In this document: in pieces, positions 24,568 to 33,479 of the stretch
How positions within the stretch are numbered: position 1 is the stretch's first letter
Layout: each line of letters opens with the position of its first letter
DNA from: Suttonella indologenes
GTDB lineage: Bacteria > Pseudomonadota > Gammaproteobacteria > Cardiobacteriales > Cardiobacteriaceae
Length of the DNA: 64,000 nt
Assembly: GCF_900460215.1 (NCBI RefSeq)
Contig: NZ_UHIA01000003.1
Location: 372,001-436,000, forward strand
Reading direction: 5' to 3'
Position numbers and translations under genes: made by a program
The notes under the pieces: generated by a model
Database searches by the model: none
Told to the model about the DNA's origin: nothing
The model's input: the letters and a program-made list of their open reading frames with translations, nothing else

Positions 24568-24592
24568 AAAAAGCCGGCATATGCCGGTTTTT
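24568..24592 (+). terminator. Terminator of the yjjI-yjjW-nupC operon
   Basis: AAAAAGCCGGCATATGCCGGTTTTT, a perfect inverted repeat ending in T5. Lies between the MITE and the pyk terminator. Confidence 0.8.
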
Positions 24593-24603
24593 CCTTCTCT
24601 AGC

Positions 24604-24630
24604 AAAAACGCCCCGCGAAGGGGGCGTTTT
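24604..24630 (-). terminator. Terminator of pyk
   Basis: AAAACGCCCC, short loop, GGGGCGTTTT; on the minus strand it is followed by a T-run shortly after the pyk stop at 24647. Confidence 0.85.
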
Positions 24631-24646
24631 GCACAGAATTATACGA

Positions 24647-26107
24647 TTATTTAGCGCGATAAATTTGCAAAGTATTGGTAGCGCCTTGCTGATGCATTTG
24701 CATACCGCTGGTGATCACGAACAAATCGCCGCTTTCTACCACGCCGCGGAATTGCAGATGCGCTTCCACTTCTTGAATGGCGGTTTCTTGGTCTTTGCTC
24801 ACATCCAACATCATCGGACGTACACCGCGGTAAATCGCCATTTTACGCTGCACGTTGACATTGGAAGTCAGTGCGTAAATCGGAATATTCACGCCGTAGC
24901 GGCTCATTTGGAAAGGCGTGGTACCGCTTTCAGTCAAAGCCACAATGGCTTTGGCATTGATTTTGCGCGCCGCATATACTGCGCCTTCGGCAATCACATG
25001 GTCGATACGGTTGGCCGAATTGATATTCATATCAATGTTTTCCAAAGGATACTCCGCTTTTTCCGCCGCTTGACAGATAATCGCCATAGTACGCACGGTT
25101 TCAAAAGGATATTTACCCACCGCCGATTCGGCAGACAGCATGACCGCATCAGTACCGTCTAATACGGCATTCGCCACATCGGACACTTCCGCACGGGTCG
25201 GTACCGGATTGACAATCATGCTTTCCATCATCTGAGTAGCAGTAATGGTAAAGCGGCGTAATTTGCGAGCCATTGAAATCATTTGTTTTTGCAGAGCAGG
25301 TACGGCGGCATTGCCGACTTCAACCGCCAAATCGCCGCGCGCTACCATGATGCCGTCACTGGCTTTAATGATTTCTTCTAAGTTTTGAATTGCTTCCACA
25401 CGTTCGATTTTTGCAATCAAACCCGGTTGAACATTATGTGCAGAAGAGCTGCCTTGCATGACCAACTGACGCGCCAATTCCATATCCGAAGCCGATTTTA
25501 CGAAGCTGATCGCCACATAATCCACGCCGATGGCTAATGCGGTTTTCAAATCTTCCATGTCTTTTTCGGTCAAAGCCGGTGCCGACAAACCGCCGCCTTG
25601 CTTATTGATGCCTTTATTGCTTTTCAGCGGCGCACTGTTTTCAACGATGGTATGAATTTGACTGCCGTCCACTTTTTTCACTGTCAGTGTTAATAAGCCG
25701 TCATCTAGCAGCAAAATATCGCCCGGCGCCACATCATTGGGCAGATTTTCATAATCCAAACCTACGCGCTGCTGATTGCCTTCGCCTTTATAAGCAGCAT
25801 CTAAAATAAACGTATCGCCTTCGACCAAATCAATGCGGCCGTTTTCAATTTTGCCGACGCGGATTTTAGGGCCTTGCAGATCCGCAATAATGGCTACTTG
25901 ACGACCGGCGCGCTCTGAGGCTTCGCGGACTTTGCGCGCATTTTCTTCATGGAAAGCGGCAGTACCGTGACTAAAATTAAACCGCACCACATTCAAGCCC
26001 ACACGAATCATCTGCTCGAGAATATCCACTTCGCTACTGGCAGGTCCGAGAGTGGCAACGATTTTGGTGTGATGACTGATACGGGTAAGATCACGCTTAA
26101 GACTCAT
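24647..26107 (-). CDS. pyk: Pyruvate kinase
   Basis: A 486-residue glycolytic enzyme that transfers phosphate from phosphoenolpyruvate to ADP. Family signatures: TKIVATLGPASS at residues 14-25, VRFNFSHG near 41, the active-site region IMVARGDLAVEVG near 245, and ITATQMMESMI near 288. The C-terminal allosteric domain ends with the usual ...GATNTLQIYRAK. Length fits the type II (PykA-like) group. Preceded by AAGGAG. The fau gene is 9 bp upstream in the same orientation, so pyk is probably the last gene of cysB-fau-pyk, and a strong terminator follows. Confidence 0.97.
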   Translation of the reverse strand: MSLKRDLTRISHHTKIVATLGPASSEVDILEQMIRVGLNVVRFNFSHGTAAFHEENARKVREASERAGRQVAIIADLQGPKIRVGKIENGRIDLVEGDTFILDAAYKGEGNQQRVGLDYENLPNDVAPGDILLLDDGLLTLTVKKVDGSQIHTIVENSAPLKSNKGINKQGGGLSAPALTEKDMEDLKTALAIGVDYVAISFVKSASDMELARQLVMQGSSSAHNVQPGLIAKIERVEAIQNLEEIIKASDGIMVARGDLAVEVGNAAVPALQKQMISMARKLRRFTITATQMMESMIVNPVPTRAEVSDVANAVLDGTDAVMLSAESAVGKYPFETVRTMAIICQAAEKAEYPLENIDMNINSANRIDHVIAEGAVYAARKINAKAIVALTESGTTPFQMSRYGVNIPIYALTSNVNVQRKMAIYRGVRPMMLDVSKDQETAIQEVEAHLQFRGVVESGDLFVITSGMQMHQQGATNTLQIYRAK

Positions 26108-26116
26108 AAAAACTCC

Positions 26117-26692
26117 TTAAATAAAATGCAACAACTGTGCGTCGGTGGCGAGAGCATCTAGTGGCACATCCCAGTCTCGCCGCTGGATATGATCAATTAA
26201 CTGACATTCGTAAGCAAAGCCGATTAGCCAAGGACGATGCCCGCGTATTTTATCGGCAAATGTGCGGTCATAAAAGCCTCCGCCCATACCCAGACGATTG
26301 CCCTTTACATCAACGCCGACCAAAGGCACTAAGACGACATCAAAATCCCCCTGCCATTCAGCGCTTGCATCAGATGGCGTCGCGATACCGAAAATATCTT
26401 TTATCAAAACTGTATCGCGGCGATATTCCCGCCAAGCAAGCGCCGCCTGCTTTTCTTTAACCACGGGCAAATACAGAGATTTCTTCTGCCGCCATAAAGT
26501 ATCTACTAAGACACTAGTATCGATTTCTTCCGGCAAAGATAAAAACACGCCGATATGCTGAGCCTGCGACAATTGCGCCAAAAATTGCTGCGCATATTGC
26601 GCCGCCGCCGCGCTTTTTTGCTGACGCAGCATACCTGCAATCGCTTGCCGTCGTCTGCGTAACTCATTGCGTACTGCGTTTAAATTACCCAA
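26117..26692 (-). CDS. fau: 5-formyltetrahydrofolate cyclo-ligase
   Basis: A 191-residue member of the YgfA/FAU1 family, which converts 5-formyltetrahydrofolate to 5,10-methenyltetrahydrofolate with ATP. It has the N-terminal Arg/Lys-rich helix (RNELRRRRQAI) and the family block GVDVKGNRLGMGGGFYDRTF near residue 130. The start overlaps the end of cysB by 13 bp. Cytoplasmic. Confidence 0.92.
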   Translation of the reverse strand: MGNLNAVRNELRRRRQAIAGMLRQQKSAAAAQYAQQFLAQLSQAQHIGVFLSLPEEIDTSVLVDTLWRQKKSLYLPVVKEKQAALAWREYRRDTVLIKDIFGIATPSDASAEWQGDFDVVLVPLVGVDVKGNRLGMGGGFYDRTFADKIRGHRPWLIGFAYECQLIDHIQRRDWDVPLDALATDAQLLHFI

Positions 26693-27651
26693 CCTTCAGG
26701 ATCCTTACCGATTTGAATGCGGCGAATATGGCTTTGTACGGCGTTTTTATCTGCATCAGGCACAATTTGTTCAATAAAATCATAATGTACGGCGCGCAAA
26801 CGCTTGGTTTCGTGCCAAGTCAGATAGGTTTGGAACTGCCCCACCCAGGGCGAGAGCGGATACATGATCAAATCCTTATCCAATTCATGGTCATATGCCA
26901 TATCCGCAATCACGGCAACCCCCATGCCGCGGCGGGCATAACTTTTCATCATATCCGCGCTGCGCGCGGTAACAATAATTCGCGGCTGCAAACCGGCTTC
27001 CGCCATCACGCTCGCTAAGCCCGAAGAACCCTTATGCGAGGTGACATAAGTAATCAAAGGATATTTCGCCACATCCGCCAAAGATTGCGGACCTTTTGCC
27101 GCCAAAGGATGATTTTTAGGCACAACTAAGACTAAATTCCAACTCATCGCCGGCAAATAAATCAATTGCCGTAACTCACCGGCATAGGGAGCTAAAGATA
27201 AGGCGGAAAACCAAGCGAAATCCGCCTCTTGATTTTGTACCCACTCTAAAATCTGGCTATTGGTTCCTTCCATGATATTGAGCGGAATATTCGGATAAGC
27301 CCGCTGCATATAAGGCATGGTGCTAGAAAGGCGGTAATGCGCCAAAGTATTGGTCGTGGCGATGTGCAGTTGCGAAAAACGCTCTTCCTGAGAGCGCAAG
27401 CCCAACTGACGAATATTTTCAATCCCCAATAACACGCGGTCGATTTCCGGCATTAAAGCGTCGCCCAAAGGCGTCAAACCGGTAAAACTTTTGCTATTGC
27501 GTTTAAAGACCTGCATACCCAACATATCTTCAAACATCTTAATCTGCTTGCTGACCGCCGGCTGCGACATATGCAAAGCCTCCGAGGCGGCCGTTACATT
27601 GTAGCCGTTATGCACTACCGCCCACACACATTGCAGTTGTCGTAATTTCAT
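26680..27651 (-). CDS. cysB: CysB-type LysR regulator of sulfur assimilation
   Basis: A 323-residue LysR-type regulator. Residues 1-60 hold the helix-turn-helix (NVTAASEALHMSQPAVSKQI), followed by the effector domain with IATTNTLAHYRLSS, the block typical of CysB, which senses N-acetylserine, and TYVTSHKGSSG. Length and pattern match CysB (324 aa in E. coli). It is transcribed away from cysK, with a 241-bp shared intergenic region where CysB sites are expected. Overlaps fau downstream. Confidence 0.9.
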   Translation of the reverse strand: MKLRQLQCVWAVVHNGYNVTAASEALHMSQPAVSKQIKMFEDMLGMQVFKRNSKSFTGLTPLGDALMPEIDRVLLGIENIRQLGLRSQEERFSQLHIATTNTLAHYRLSSTMPYMQRAYPNIPLNIMEGTNSQILEWVQNQEADFAWFSALSLAPYAGELRQLIYLPAMSWNLVLVVPKNHPLAAKGPQSLADVAKYPLITYVTSHKGSSGLASVMAEAGLQPRIIVTARSADMMKSYARRGMGVAVIADMAYDHELDKDLIMYPLSPWVGQFQTYLTWHETKRLRAVHYDFIEQIVPDADKNAVQSHIRRIQIGKDPEGWVI

Positions 27652-27892
27652 ATTCTTTTCGCTTATTTGACAGATACGCTGTTAACAATGTGCAAAATCA
27701 TGCAAATCCAATACCCAATCAAAAATTTGTAAGCGCATTCAAGCTCCATTTTTCTCCGCTCAACAGGATTTCATAACCAAATCGCATAATAAAGCCCATA
27801 ACCTGACGCTATAAGACTATAAATAAATACTCTTTACGCCTTCACGGCAAATCCACTAACATAAGCCTACTTATCAACAAGCAGGAGTTCCC

Positions 27893-28840
27893 ATGATTTA
27901 CAACAATATTCTCGATACCATCGGACACACGCCGATCGTGCGTATCAACCGTCTGGCACCGAAACACGTGGAAATGTACGTCAAATTGGAATCGCGCAAT
28001 CCCGGCGGTTCGGTCAAAGACCGCTTGGCATATGCCGTCATTACCGACGCAGAACGCCGCGAACTCTTAAAACCGGGACAAACCGTCGTGGAAGCCACCT
28101 CCGGCAATACGGGCATTGCCTTGGCAATGGTCTGCGCGGCAAAAGGCTATCCTTTCGTCGCCGTCATGACAGAAACCTTTTCGGTTGAACGGCGCAAACT
28201 CATCCGCAGCTTCGGCGGCAAAGTCATCTTAACCCCTGCCGCCGAACGCGGACAAGGCATGGTGCGCGTCGCCAAAGAATTAGCCGAGAAAAACGGTTGG
28301 TTCCTCGCCAATCAATTCGCCAACCCCGCCAACCCGCAATATCATCGCGAAACCACCGCCGCTGAAATCCTGCGCGACTTCGCCGGCCGCCGCCTCGATT
28401 ATTTCGTCAGCGGCTACGGCACAGGCGGTACTATTTCAGGCACGGGCGAAGTCCTTAAAGCAGCGCGTCCGCAACTGGAAATCGTCGCCACCGAACCCGT
28501 CAACGCCCAATTACTCGCGGGCAAAGAATGGGCGCCGCATAAAATCCAAGGCTGGGTACCCGATTTCATTGCCGAAACTATGAATCAAAATATCTACGAC
28601 CATCTGATTCCCGTCGGCGATGAAGAAGCCCGCGACAGCGCCCTAGCCCTTGCCACTCAAGAAGGCATCCAAACCGGCATCTCTGGCGGCGCAACCTTTA
28701 ACGCTGCCCTGCAATTCGCGCAAAAAGCCGCAGAAGGCTCCGTTTTGCTCGTCATGCTGCCGGACGGCTCAGAACGCTACATGTCCACCTTCCTTTTCGA
28801 GAGCATCAATGAAGGCTCGGACGACAATCTGCTTCCCTAA
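27893..28840 (+). CDS. cysK: Cysteine synthase (O-acetylserine sulfhydrylase), CysK type
   Basis: A 315-residue pyridoxal-phosphate enzyme making cysteine from O-acetylserine and sulfide. The PLP lysine is in NPGGSVKDR (about Lys43), with VEATSGNTGIALA binding the substrate carboxylate and GYGTGGTISGTG binding the phosphate. SVERRKLIRSFGG and PHKIQGWVPDF are closer to CysK than to CysM. AGGAG precedes the ATG. Divergent from cysB, whose product is the expected activator. A hairpin terminator follows 35 bp after the stop. Confidence 0.93.
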   Translation: MIYNNILDTIGHTPIVRINRLAPKHVEMYVKLESRNPGGSVKDRLAYAVITDAERRELLKPGQTVVEATSGNTGIALAMVCAAKGYPFVAVMTETFSVERRKLIRSFGGKVILTPAAERGQGMVRVAKELAEKNGWFLANQFANPANPQYHRETTAAEILRDFAGRRLDYFVSGYGTGGTISGTGEVLKAARPQLEIVATEPVNAQLLAGKEWAPHKIQGWVPDFIAETMNQNIYDHLIPVGDEEARDSALALATQEGIQTGISGGATFNAALQFAQKAAEGSVLLVMLPDGSERYMSTFLFESINEGSDDNLLP

Positions 28841-28875
28841 GCCCTTTTCGAATTCACATGAAAATCCTCTTCTTT

Positions 28876-28899
28876 GCCCCGCGATGCGGGGTATTTTTT
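28876..28899 (+). terminator. Terminator of cysK
   Basis: GCCCCGC, loop GAT, GCGGGGTATTTTTTC: GC-rich stem followed by T6. Confidence 0.85.
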
Positions 28900-28912
28900 C
28901 TAAGATTAAGCC

Positions 28913-29138
28913 TTATTCACTTATCCACGCGAATTGTGGATAACCTTGGACAACTCCGCCCGAGCACGATTTTTTTTAAACGGCAACCGAGGCTTAAGTG
29001 CTTGCGCAAAAATTGCGCAGATAAAAATAAATTATTTAAAAACAATAGCATAAAACAGGCTATTGTAATTCTTTCAAATTTATTTCTTGCTTTGGAATAA
29101 ACCGCCGCCATGCTTAAAAAATCTCCGCCTGTGGATAA
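28913..29138. promoter_or_regulatory. DnaA-box cluster with AT-rich stretch between cysK and ampD
   Basis: The gap 28841-29169 holds two perfect DnaA boxes, TTATCCACA read on the minus strand at 28935-28943 and 29130-29138, one near-perfect box TTATCCACG at 28921-28929, and a weaker TTATTCACT at 28913-28921. Between them is an AT-rich stretch (about 28968-29100) with AAAAATAAATTATTTAAAAA. This could be a DnaA-titrating or regulatory site. No dnaA, dnaN, gidA or rpmH lies nearby, so oriC is not claimed. Confidence 0.5.
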
Positions 29139-29169
29139 AATTTGTGCAAAACCACAGCAAATTCTCAAC

Positions 29170-29757
29170 ATGAAGCCGTTTTTTATTGACGCCCAAGGCT
29201 GGTTGCAAACCCCCGACTGCCACCACCTTCCCTCTCCTCATTACAATGAACGCCCCGACAGCCAAGACATCAGCCTCTGCGTTTTGCACAACATCAGCCT
29301 GCCGCCGCTTAATTTCGGCAGCCAATACATTGACGCCCTCTTTCTGGGCAAACTCGCGGATGAGCGCCACATACATCCCTACTTTGACGACATTGCCGAT
29401 TTGCGCGTCAGCGCGCACTTCTTCATCGCCCGCGACGGTGCAATCACGCAATACGTCTCCACCCTCAAACGCGCTTGGCATGCCGGACAATCACAATACC
29501 GAGGACGAGAAAACTGCAACGACTTCTCTCTCGGCATTGAACTCAATGGTGCAGACCACATCCCCTACACCCTACGCCAATACCAAAGCTGCGCGCAACT
29601 CATCACCGCCCTGCACGCTCGTCACCCGACATTCAGCCTAGAACACATTACCCACCACAGCCACATCGCCCCGCAACGCAAAAGCGACCCCGGACCTGCT
29701 TGGCGGCAAAACTACCTGCAATACCTACTGAAACAGCAACACTCCCCCACGCAGTAA
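29170..29757 (+). CDS. ampD: 1,6-anhydro-N-acetylmuramyl-L-alanine amidase
   Basis: A 195-residue cytoplasmic zinc amidase of the N-acetylmuramoyl-L-alanine amidase 2 family, which cleaves the stem peptide from anhydro-muropeptides during cell wall recycling. Zinc ligands are visible as VLHNISLPP (His), RAWHAGQSQYRGRENCNDFS (His) and HIAPQRKSDPGPAW. The GIELNGAD block is typical. The ATG at 29170 (MKPFFIDAQGWL) aligns with AmpD starts; a frame from 29110 adds 20 residues unlike the family. A DnaA box overlaps the region before this start. Confidence 0.92.
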   Translation: MKPFFIDAQGWLQTPDCHHLPSPHYNERPDSQDISLCVLHNISLPPLNFGSQYIDALFLGKLADERHIHPYFDDIADLRVSAHFFIARDGAITQYVSTLKRAWHAGQSQYRGRENCNDFSLGIELNGADHIPYTLRQYQSCAQLITALHARHPTFSLEHITHHSHIAPQRKSDPGPAWRQNYLQYLLKQQHSPTQ

Positions 29758-29797
29758 AAATTTGCTAGACTGCGTGCTTTCATTTTTTATCAAGACC

Positions 29798-30682
29798 ATG
29801 GCATTAAGCAAAAGACAATTCCTCAAAAGCGCCGCCTTGCTTGCCGCAAGCCCGCTGATTCCTGCGCGCGCGCAAATCATCATGCAAAGCCTGCTGGCGG
29901 ATTTAAACGCGCAAATCCAAGCGGCGGTCAGCGAAATGCGCCAAAACGGACTGATCGACGCAGACGAAAAAACCGCTTGGCACATTACCGACATTCTCAC
30001 AGGAAAAAGCTACGCAGGCATCAATGAAAACCGCCCGATGCAAAGTGCCAGCATGGTCAAACCCATGGTCATCCAAGCCTATCTTTATTGCCACTACCTC
30101 AAAAATGCCGCCGCCTATCCGCTCAACAGCCGCATTATCGATGAAATGCGCGCCATGATCGTCGACAGCAACAACGAATACACCAACCACTTCTTCAGCC
30201 GCGTAGGCGGACCCAAGAGCGTACAATGGATGCTGCGCAAACACGCCCCCGACATCTTCCGCGACATCCAAATCGTGGAAAATATCCCTGCCGGCGGCAA
30301 AGCCTACCGCAACAAAGCCTCCGCCGCCGATTACAGCCGCTTTTTATACGCCCTTTGGCATGAGCAAATGCCGGGTGCCCGCCTCTTAAAAGAAATGATG
30401 GGCATCAAAAACCACGATCGCATCAGCGTCAACACCCAACACATCCCCGAGACTCTCAGCGTTTACGACAAAACCGGCTCGACCTCGCGTTTATGCGGAA
30501 ACTTCGGTATCATTGCCTACCGTAACCGCTTTGGACAATTGCGCCCCTATACCTTCACAGGCATCATCGAGAAAAGCAATTCCGCCAGCAATTACAGCCG
30601 CTGGATTACCGAACGCAGCAACCGCATGCGGGAAATTTCCGATATTGCCTATGTCTATATCGACCAATACGTCCACAGCTAA
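29798..30682 (+). CDS. Exported serine hydrolase of the class A beta-lactamase-like fold
   Basis: A 294-residue protein from the ATG at 29798. The N-terminus MALSKRQFLKSAALLAASPL resembles a Tat or Sec signal peptide with a KR pair and FLK. The mature domain has the three penicillin-recognising motifs: SMVK (SxxK, near residue 85), SNN (near residue 125), and KTG (near residue 227). This is the class A beta-lactamase / transpeptidase fold. No omega-loop ExxxN signature was identified, so true beta-lactamase activity is unsure; it may be a cell wall enzyme. It lies 40 bp after ampD, an attractive neighbour since AmpD affects beta-lactamase induction, but no ampR is seen. Confidence 0.75.
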   Translation: MALSKRQFLKSAALLAASPLIPARAQIIMQSLLADLNAQIQAAVSEMRQNGLIDADEKTAWHITDILTGKSYAGINENRPMQSASMVKPMVIQAYLYCHYLKNAAAYPLNSRIIDEMRAMIVDSNNEYTNHFFSRVGGPKSVQWMLRKHAPDIFRDIQIVENIPAGGKAYRNKASAADYSRFLYALWHEQMPGARLLKEMMGIKNHDRISVNTQHIPETLSVYDKTGSTSRLCGNFGIIAYRNRFGQLRPYTFTGIIEKSNSASNYSRWITERSNRMREISDIAYVYIDQYVHS

Positions 30683-30713
30683 GAGATTTTTGACACTTCA
30701 AAGAGTTGAATGT

Positions 30714-31238
30714 ATGATGCGCCATCCTGCCGACCAGTCCCTGCCTCGTTTCATCGAACCGTGGCTTTTTGCCCGCAGCCGCAGAATCGTTTCCGGTGCT
30801 TTTGATCTTCATCAGAGCCAAGAGCTCAAAGCTTGGGCGGAAGCGGACAAACCGATGCAAGTTTATATAGAAGGCTATTGCGATAATGACAACAAAGCAT
30901 ACCTCAAAGGTCAGCTTAACGTATCGCTTAGTTTGACTTGCCAACGATGTTTACAAGCGATGCAGTGGCAGGCGGACTTGCCCTTCGACTACCTTCTTCT
31001 GCGCTCCGAAGCCCAAGAAGAGCAAATCGAAGACGGTAGAGAAACACTCGTCTGCGCCGATGAAGAAATTGATTTGGCGTGGTTTTTAGAAGAAGAAGTG
31101 CTATTGGCAATGCCCATGATTGCCAAGCACGACAATTGCCAGTTGCCGATTGAACAAAGCCGCATCGCTCAAACTGAAGCTGAAGCGCCGCAAAGTCCTT
31201 TTGCACAACTGAAAGATTTAATGAATAACAAGGAGTAA
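30714..31238 (+). CDS. yceD: YceD (DUF177) protein
   Basis: A 174-residue protein of the YceD/DUF177 family, needed for normal 23S rRNA accumulation in E. coli and usually encoded directly before rpmF. It has the conserved LTCQRCLQ Cys pair near residue 80 and a later Cys in KHDNC, with an acidic middle region. Two adjacent ATG codons (30714, 30717) could start it. It is 3 bp upstream of rpmF, the classic yceD-rpmF-plsX-fab order. Confidence 0.9.
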   Translation: MMRHPADQSLPRFIEPWLFARSRRIVSGAFDLHQSQELKAWAEADKPMQVYIEGYCDNDNKAYLKGQLNVSLSLTCQRCLQAMQWQADLPFDYLLLRSEAQEEQIEDGRETLVCADEEIDLAWFLEEEVLLAMPMIAKHDNCQLPIEQSRIAQTEAEAPQSPFAQLKDLMNNKE

Positions 31239-31241
31239 ACC

Positions 31242-31445
31242 ATGGCAGTTCAACAAAACCGCAAAACCCCTTCAAAACGTGACATGCGCCGCAGCCACGA
31301 TGCTTTAGGCTTCGCCACCATTTCAACCGACAGCGCCAGCGGCGAACGCCACTTACGCCATCATGTAAGCAAAGACGGCTTCTACCGCGGCCGCCAAGCC
31401 ATTGTCAAACCTGCTGATACACTCGACTTCCAAGACGAAGAATAA
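31242..31445 (+). CDS. rpmF: 50S ribosomal protein L32
   Basis: A 67-residue basic protein beginning MAVQQNRKTPSKRDMRRSHD, the signature L32 N-terminus. AAGGAG precedes the ATG. The C-terminus (FYRGRQAIVKPADTLDFQDE) lacks the usual zinc-binding Cys, as in many gammaproteobacteria. Between yceD and plsX in the expected operon. Confidence 0.97.
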   Translation: MAVQQNRKTPSKRDMRRSHDALGFATISTDSASGERHLRHHVSKDGFYRGRQAIVKPADTLDFQDEE

Positions 31446-31462
31446 GTCTCAGCGTCTTCGCG

Positions 31463-32503
31463 ATGACACAGACAAACACAGTCACTATCGCCATTGATGC
31501 AATGGGTGGCGATATTGGCTTAGACAGCACACTGGCAGCAGCGCAAATTGCTCAACAGCAGCATTCGGCGCTGCATTTACTTTTGGTTGGCGACGAGCAA
31601 GCCATTCAAACGCACGCTCTTTTCGCCCAATTAGACAAAAATCGCTGTGAGATTTTGCACAGTTCGCAAATTGTGGCGATGGACGAACTGCCGGCTAATG
31701 TATTACGGCATAAAAACGACTCTTCCATGTGGCGCACCATTGAAATGGTGCGCGACGGTCGTGCCCAAGCCTGCGTCAGCGCGGGCAACACAGGCGCATT
31801 AATGGCAAGCGCGCGCTACATCCTCAAAATGCTCCCCCGTATTTCGCGTCCGGCGATTTGCGCCACCCTGCCGGCAATGCACGGACACGTCCATTGCTTA
31901 GACCTCGGCGCCAACGTCGATGTCAAACCCGAGCAATTGGAACAATTCGCCATCATGGGTTCCGAGCTGTCCAAAGCATTGGATAATAATCCGCAGCCTA
32001 CCGTCGGTTTGCTCAATATCGGCGAAGAAGCGATTAAGGGCAATGATACGGTTAAAGAAGCAGGCAAACTGCTTGCCCAAGCGCCTATCAACTACATCGG
32101 CAACATCGAAGGTAACGACATTTTCCTCAAACAAGGGCTGAACGTTGTGGTCTGTGACGGATTCGTCGGCAATGTGGCGCTGAAATCGGTTGAAGGCATC
32201 GCCAAATTCATTCAATTAAGCCTGGAACGCGAATACAAACGCAATCTGTTGACCAAATTAGCCGCACTTTGCTCATTGCCCATCTTGAAAAAACTCAAAG
32301 GCACGATGGATCCGCGTATTTATAACGGCGCCATGTTATTAGGCTTGCAAGGACTTGTTGTCAAAAGCCACGGCAATGCCGATGCTTTCGCTTTTGCCAA
32401 TGCCATCAGCCGCGCCTATTTAGCGGCAAGCAACGGTATTTTAGAACGCATCCGTACGCAATTAACCCTCCTCCCTTCCCTAGAAGAAGAAAAACCCGCA
32501 TGA
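31463..32503 (+). CDS. plsX: Phosphate acyltransferase PlsX
   Basis: A 346-residue enzyme that makes acyl-phosphate from acyl-ACP for phospholipid synthesis. Family blocks: IAIDAMGGDIG at the N-terminus, SAGNTGALMA near 112, CDGFVGNVALKSVEG near 231, and the C-terminal GLQGLVVKSHGNAD. Overlaps fabH by 4 bp (ATGA). Confidence 0.96.
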   Translation: MTQTNTVTIAIDAMGGDIGLDSTLAAAQIAQQQHSALHLLLVGDEQAIQTHALFAQLDKNRCEILHSSQIVAMDELPANVLRHKNDSSMWRTIEMVRDGRAQACVSAGNTGALMASARYILKMLPRISRPAICATLPAMHGHVHCLDLGANVDVKPEQLEQFAIMGSELSKALDNNPQPTVGLLNIGEEAIKGNDTVKEAGKLLAQAPINYIGNIEGNDIFLKQGLNVVVCDGFVGNVALKSVEGIAKFIQLSLEREYKRNLLTKLAALCSLPILKKLKGTMDPRIYNGAMLLGLQGLVVKSHGNADAFAFANAISRAYLAASNGILERIRTQLTLLPSLEEEKPA

Positions 32504-33468
32504 TTTATACCCGCATTGTCAGCACCGGCAGCTATTTGCCCCAAAAAGTGCTTAGCAATCACGATTTATCCGCCATGATGGATACTTCTGACGAGTGGAT
32601 ACAAAGCCGCACCGGCATTAAGCAACGTCATATTGTCGCGGATAATGAAAGCAGCACCGATATGTGCGAGCAAGCCGCGATAGAGGCTTTAGCCGCCAGT
32701 CCTTATGGGGCGCAAGACATCGATCTCATCATCATCGGCACCAGCACGCCGGAATATGTTTTTCCCAGCAATGCCTCGCAATTACAGGCAAGGCTGCCTT
32801 TCCGCCCGATTCCCGCCTTAGATGTTTCCGCTGCCTGCTCCGGCTTTATTTTTGCTTTGGCTACGGCAAATGCCTACATCCAAAGCGGCATGGCGCAGCG
32901 CGCTTTAGTCATTGGCGTTGATGTTCTGAGTCGTCATGTGGACTGGCAGGACCGTAATACGGCGGTCTTATTCGGCGATGGTGCCGGTGCCGTTATTGTC
33001 GAGGCTAGTGAAACCCCCGGCATTTACGGATTCAGCCTGCATAGCGACGGCACTCACGGTCCGCTGCTATTAATAGACAAAGGTGCCGGCGCTGCTAATG
33101 AAAATTTGGCGCAACGCTCTTCTTATGTGCAAATGCAAGGACGCGAAGTCTTTAAAGTAGCGGTAAAAAGTCTTAGCGGTTTAGTCGGCGAACTGCTCGA
33201 ACAATGCCAAATGCAAGCGCAAGACATTGATTTTCTCGTGCCGCATCAAGCGAATTTACGCATCATTGCCGCCACCGCAGAACACTTGAATTTGCCCATG
33301 GAGAAAGTTATTGTAACGGTTGACCGACACGCCAATACCTCTGCCGCTTCCGTGCCACTTGCCTTAGACGACGGCATCCGTTGCGGAAAAATTCAGCGCG
33401 GGCACAAAGTGCTGCTTGAAGCATTCGGTGCAGGCTTCACTTGGGGCGGTTGCATTCTCAGCTACTAA
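32500..33468 (+). CDS. fabH: 3-oxoacyl-ACP synthase III
   Basis: A 322-residue initiating condensing enzyme that joins acetyl-CoA with malonyl-ACP. The catalytic triad is clear: Cys in DVSAACSGFIFALATA, His in FLVPHQANLRI, Asn in DRHANTSAASVPLAL. Starts within the end of plsX and is followed by fabD. Confidence 0.97.
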   Translation: MIYTRIVSTGSYLPQKVLSNHDLSAMMDTSDEWIQSRTGIKQRHIVADNESSTDMCEQAAIEALAASPYGAQDIDLIIIGTSTPEYVFPSNASQLQARLPFRPIPALDVSAACSGFIFALATANAYIQSGMAQRALVIGVDVLSRHVDWQDRNTAVLFGDGAGAVIVEASETPGIYGFSLHSDGTHGPLLLIDKGAGAANENLAQRSSYVQMQGREVFKVAVKSLSGLVGELLEQCQMQAQDIDFLVPHQANLRIIAATAEHLNLPMEKVIVTVDRHANTSAASVPLALDDGIRCGKIQRGHKVLLEAFGAGFTWGGCILSY

Positions 33469-33479
33469 AAGGAGATTCT

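Noticed and set aside
27893..28840. CysM rather than CysK
   Set aside because: SVERRKL and PHKIQG blocks are more like CysK; the divergent cysB is compatible with either.
28913..29138. Chromosomal origin oriC
   Set aside because: DnaA boxes and an AT-rich stretch are present, but no dnaA, dnaN, gidA, rpmH or parAB lies near; kept only as a DnaA-box cluster.
29798..30682. Acquired antibiotic-resistance beta-lactamase
   Set aside because: The three general motifs are present, but no class A omega-loop signature was found and it sits in a housekeeping neighbourhood, so resistance is not claimed.
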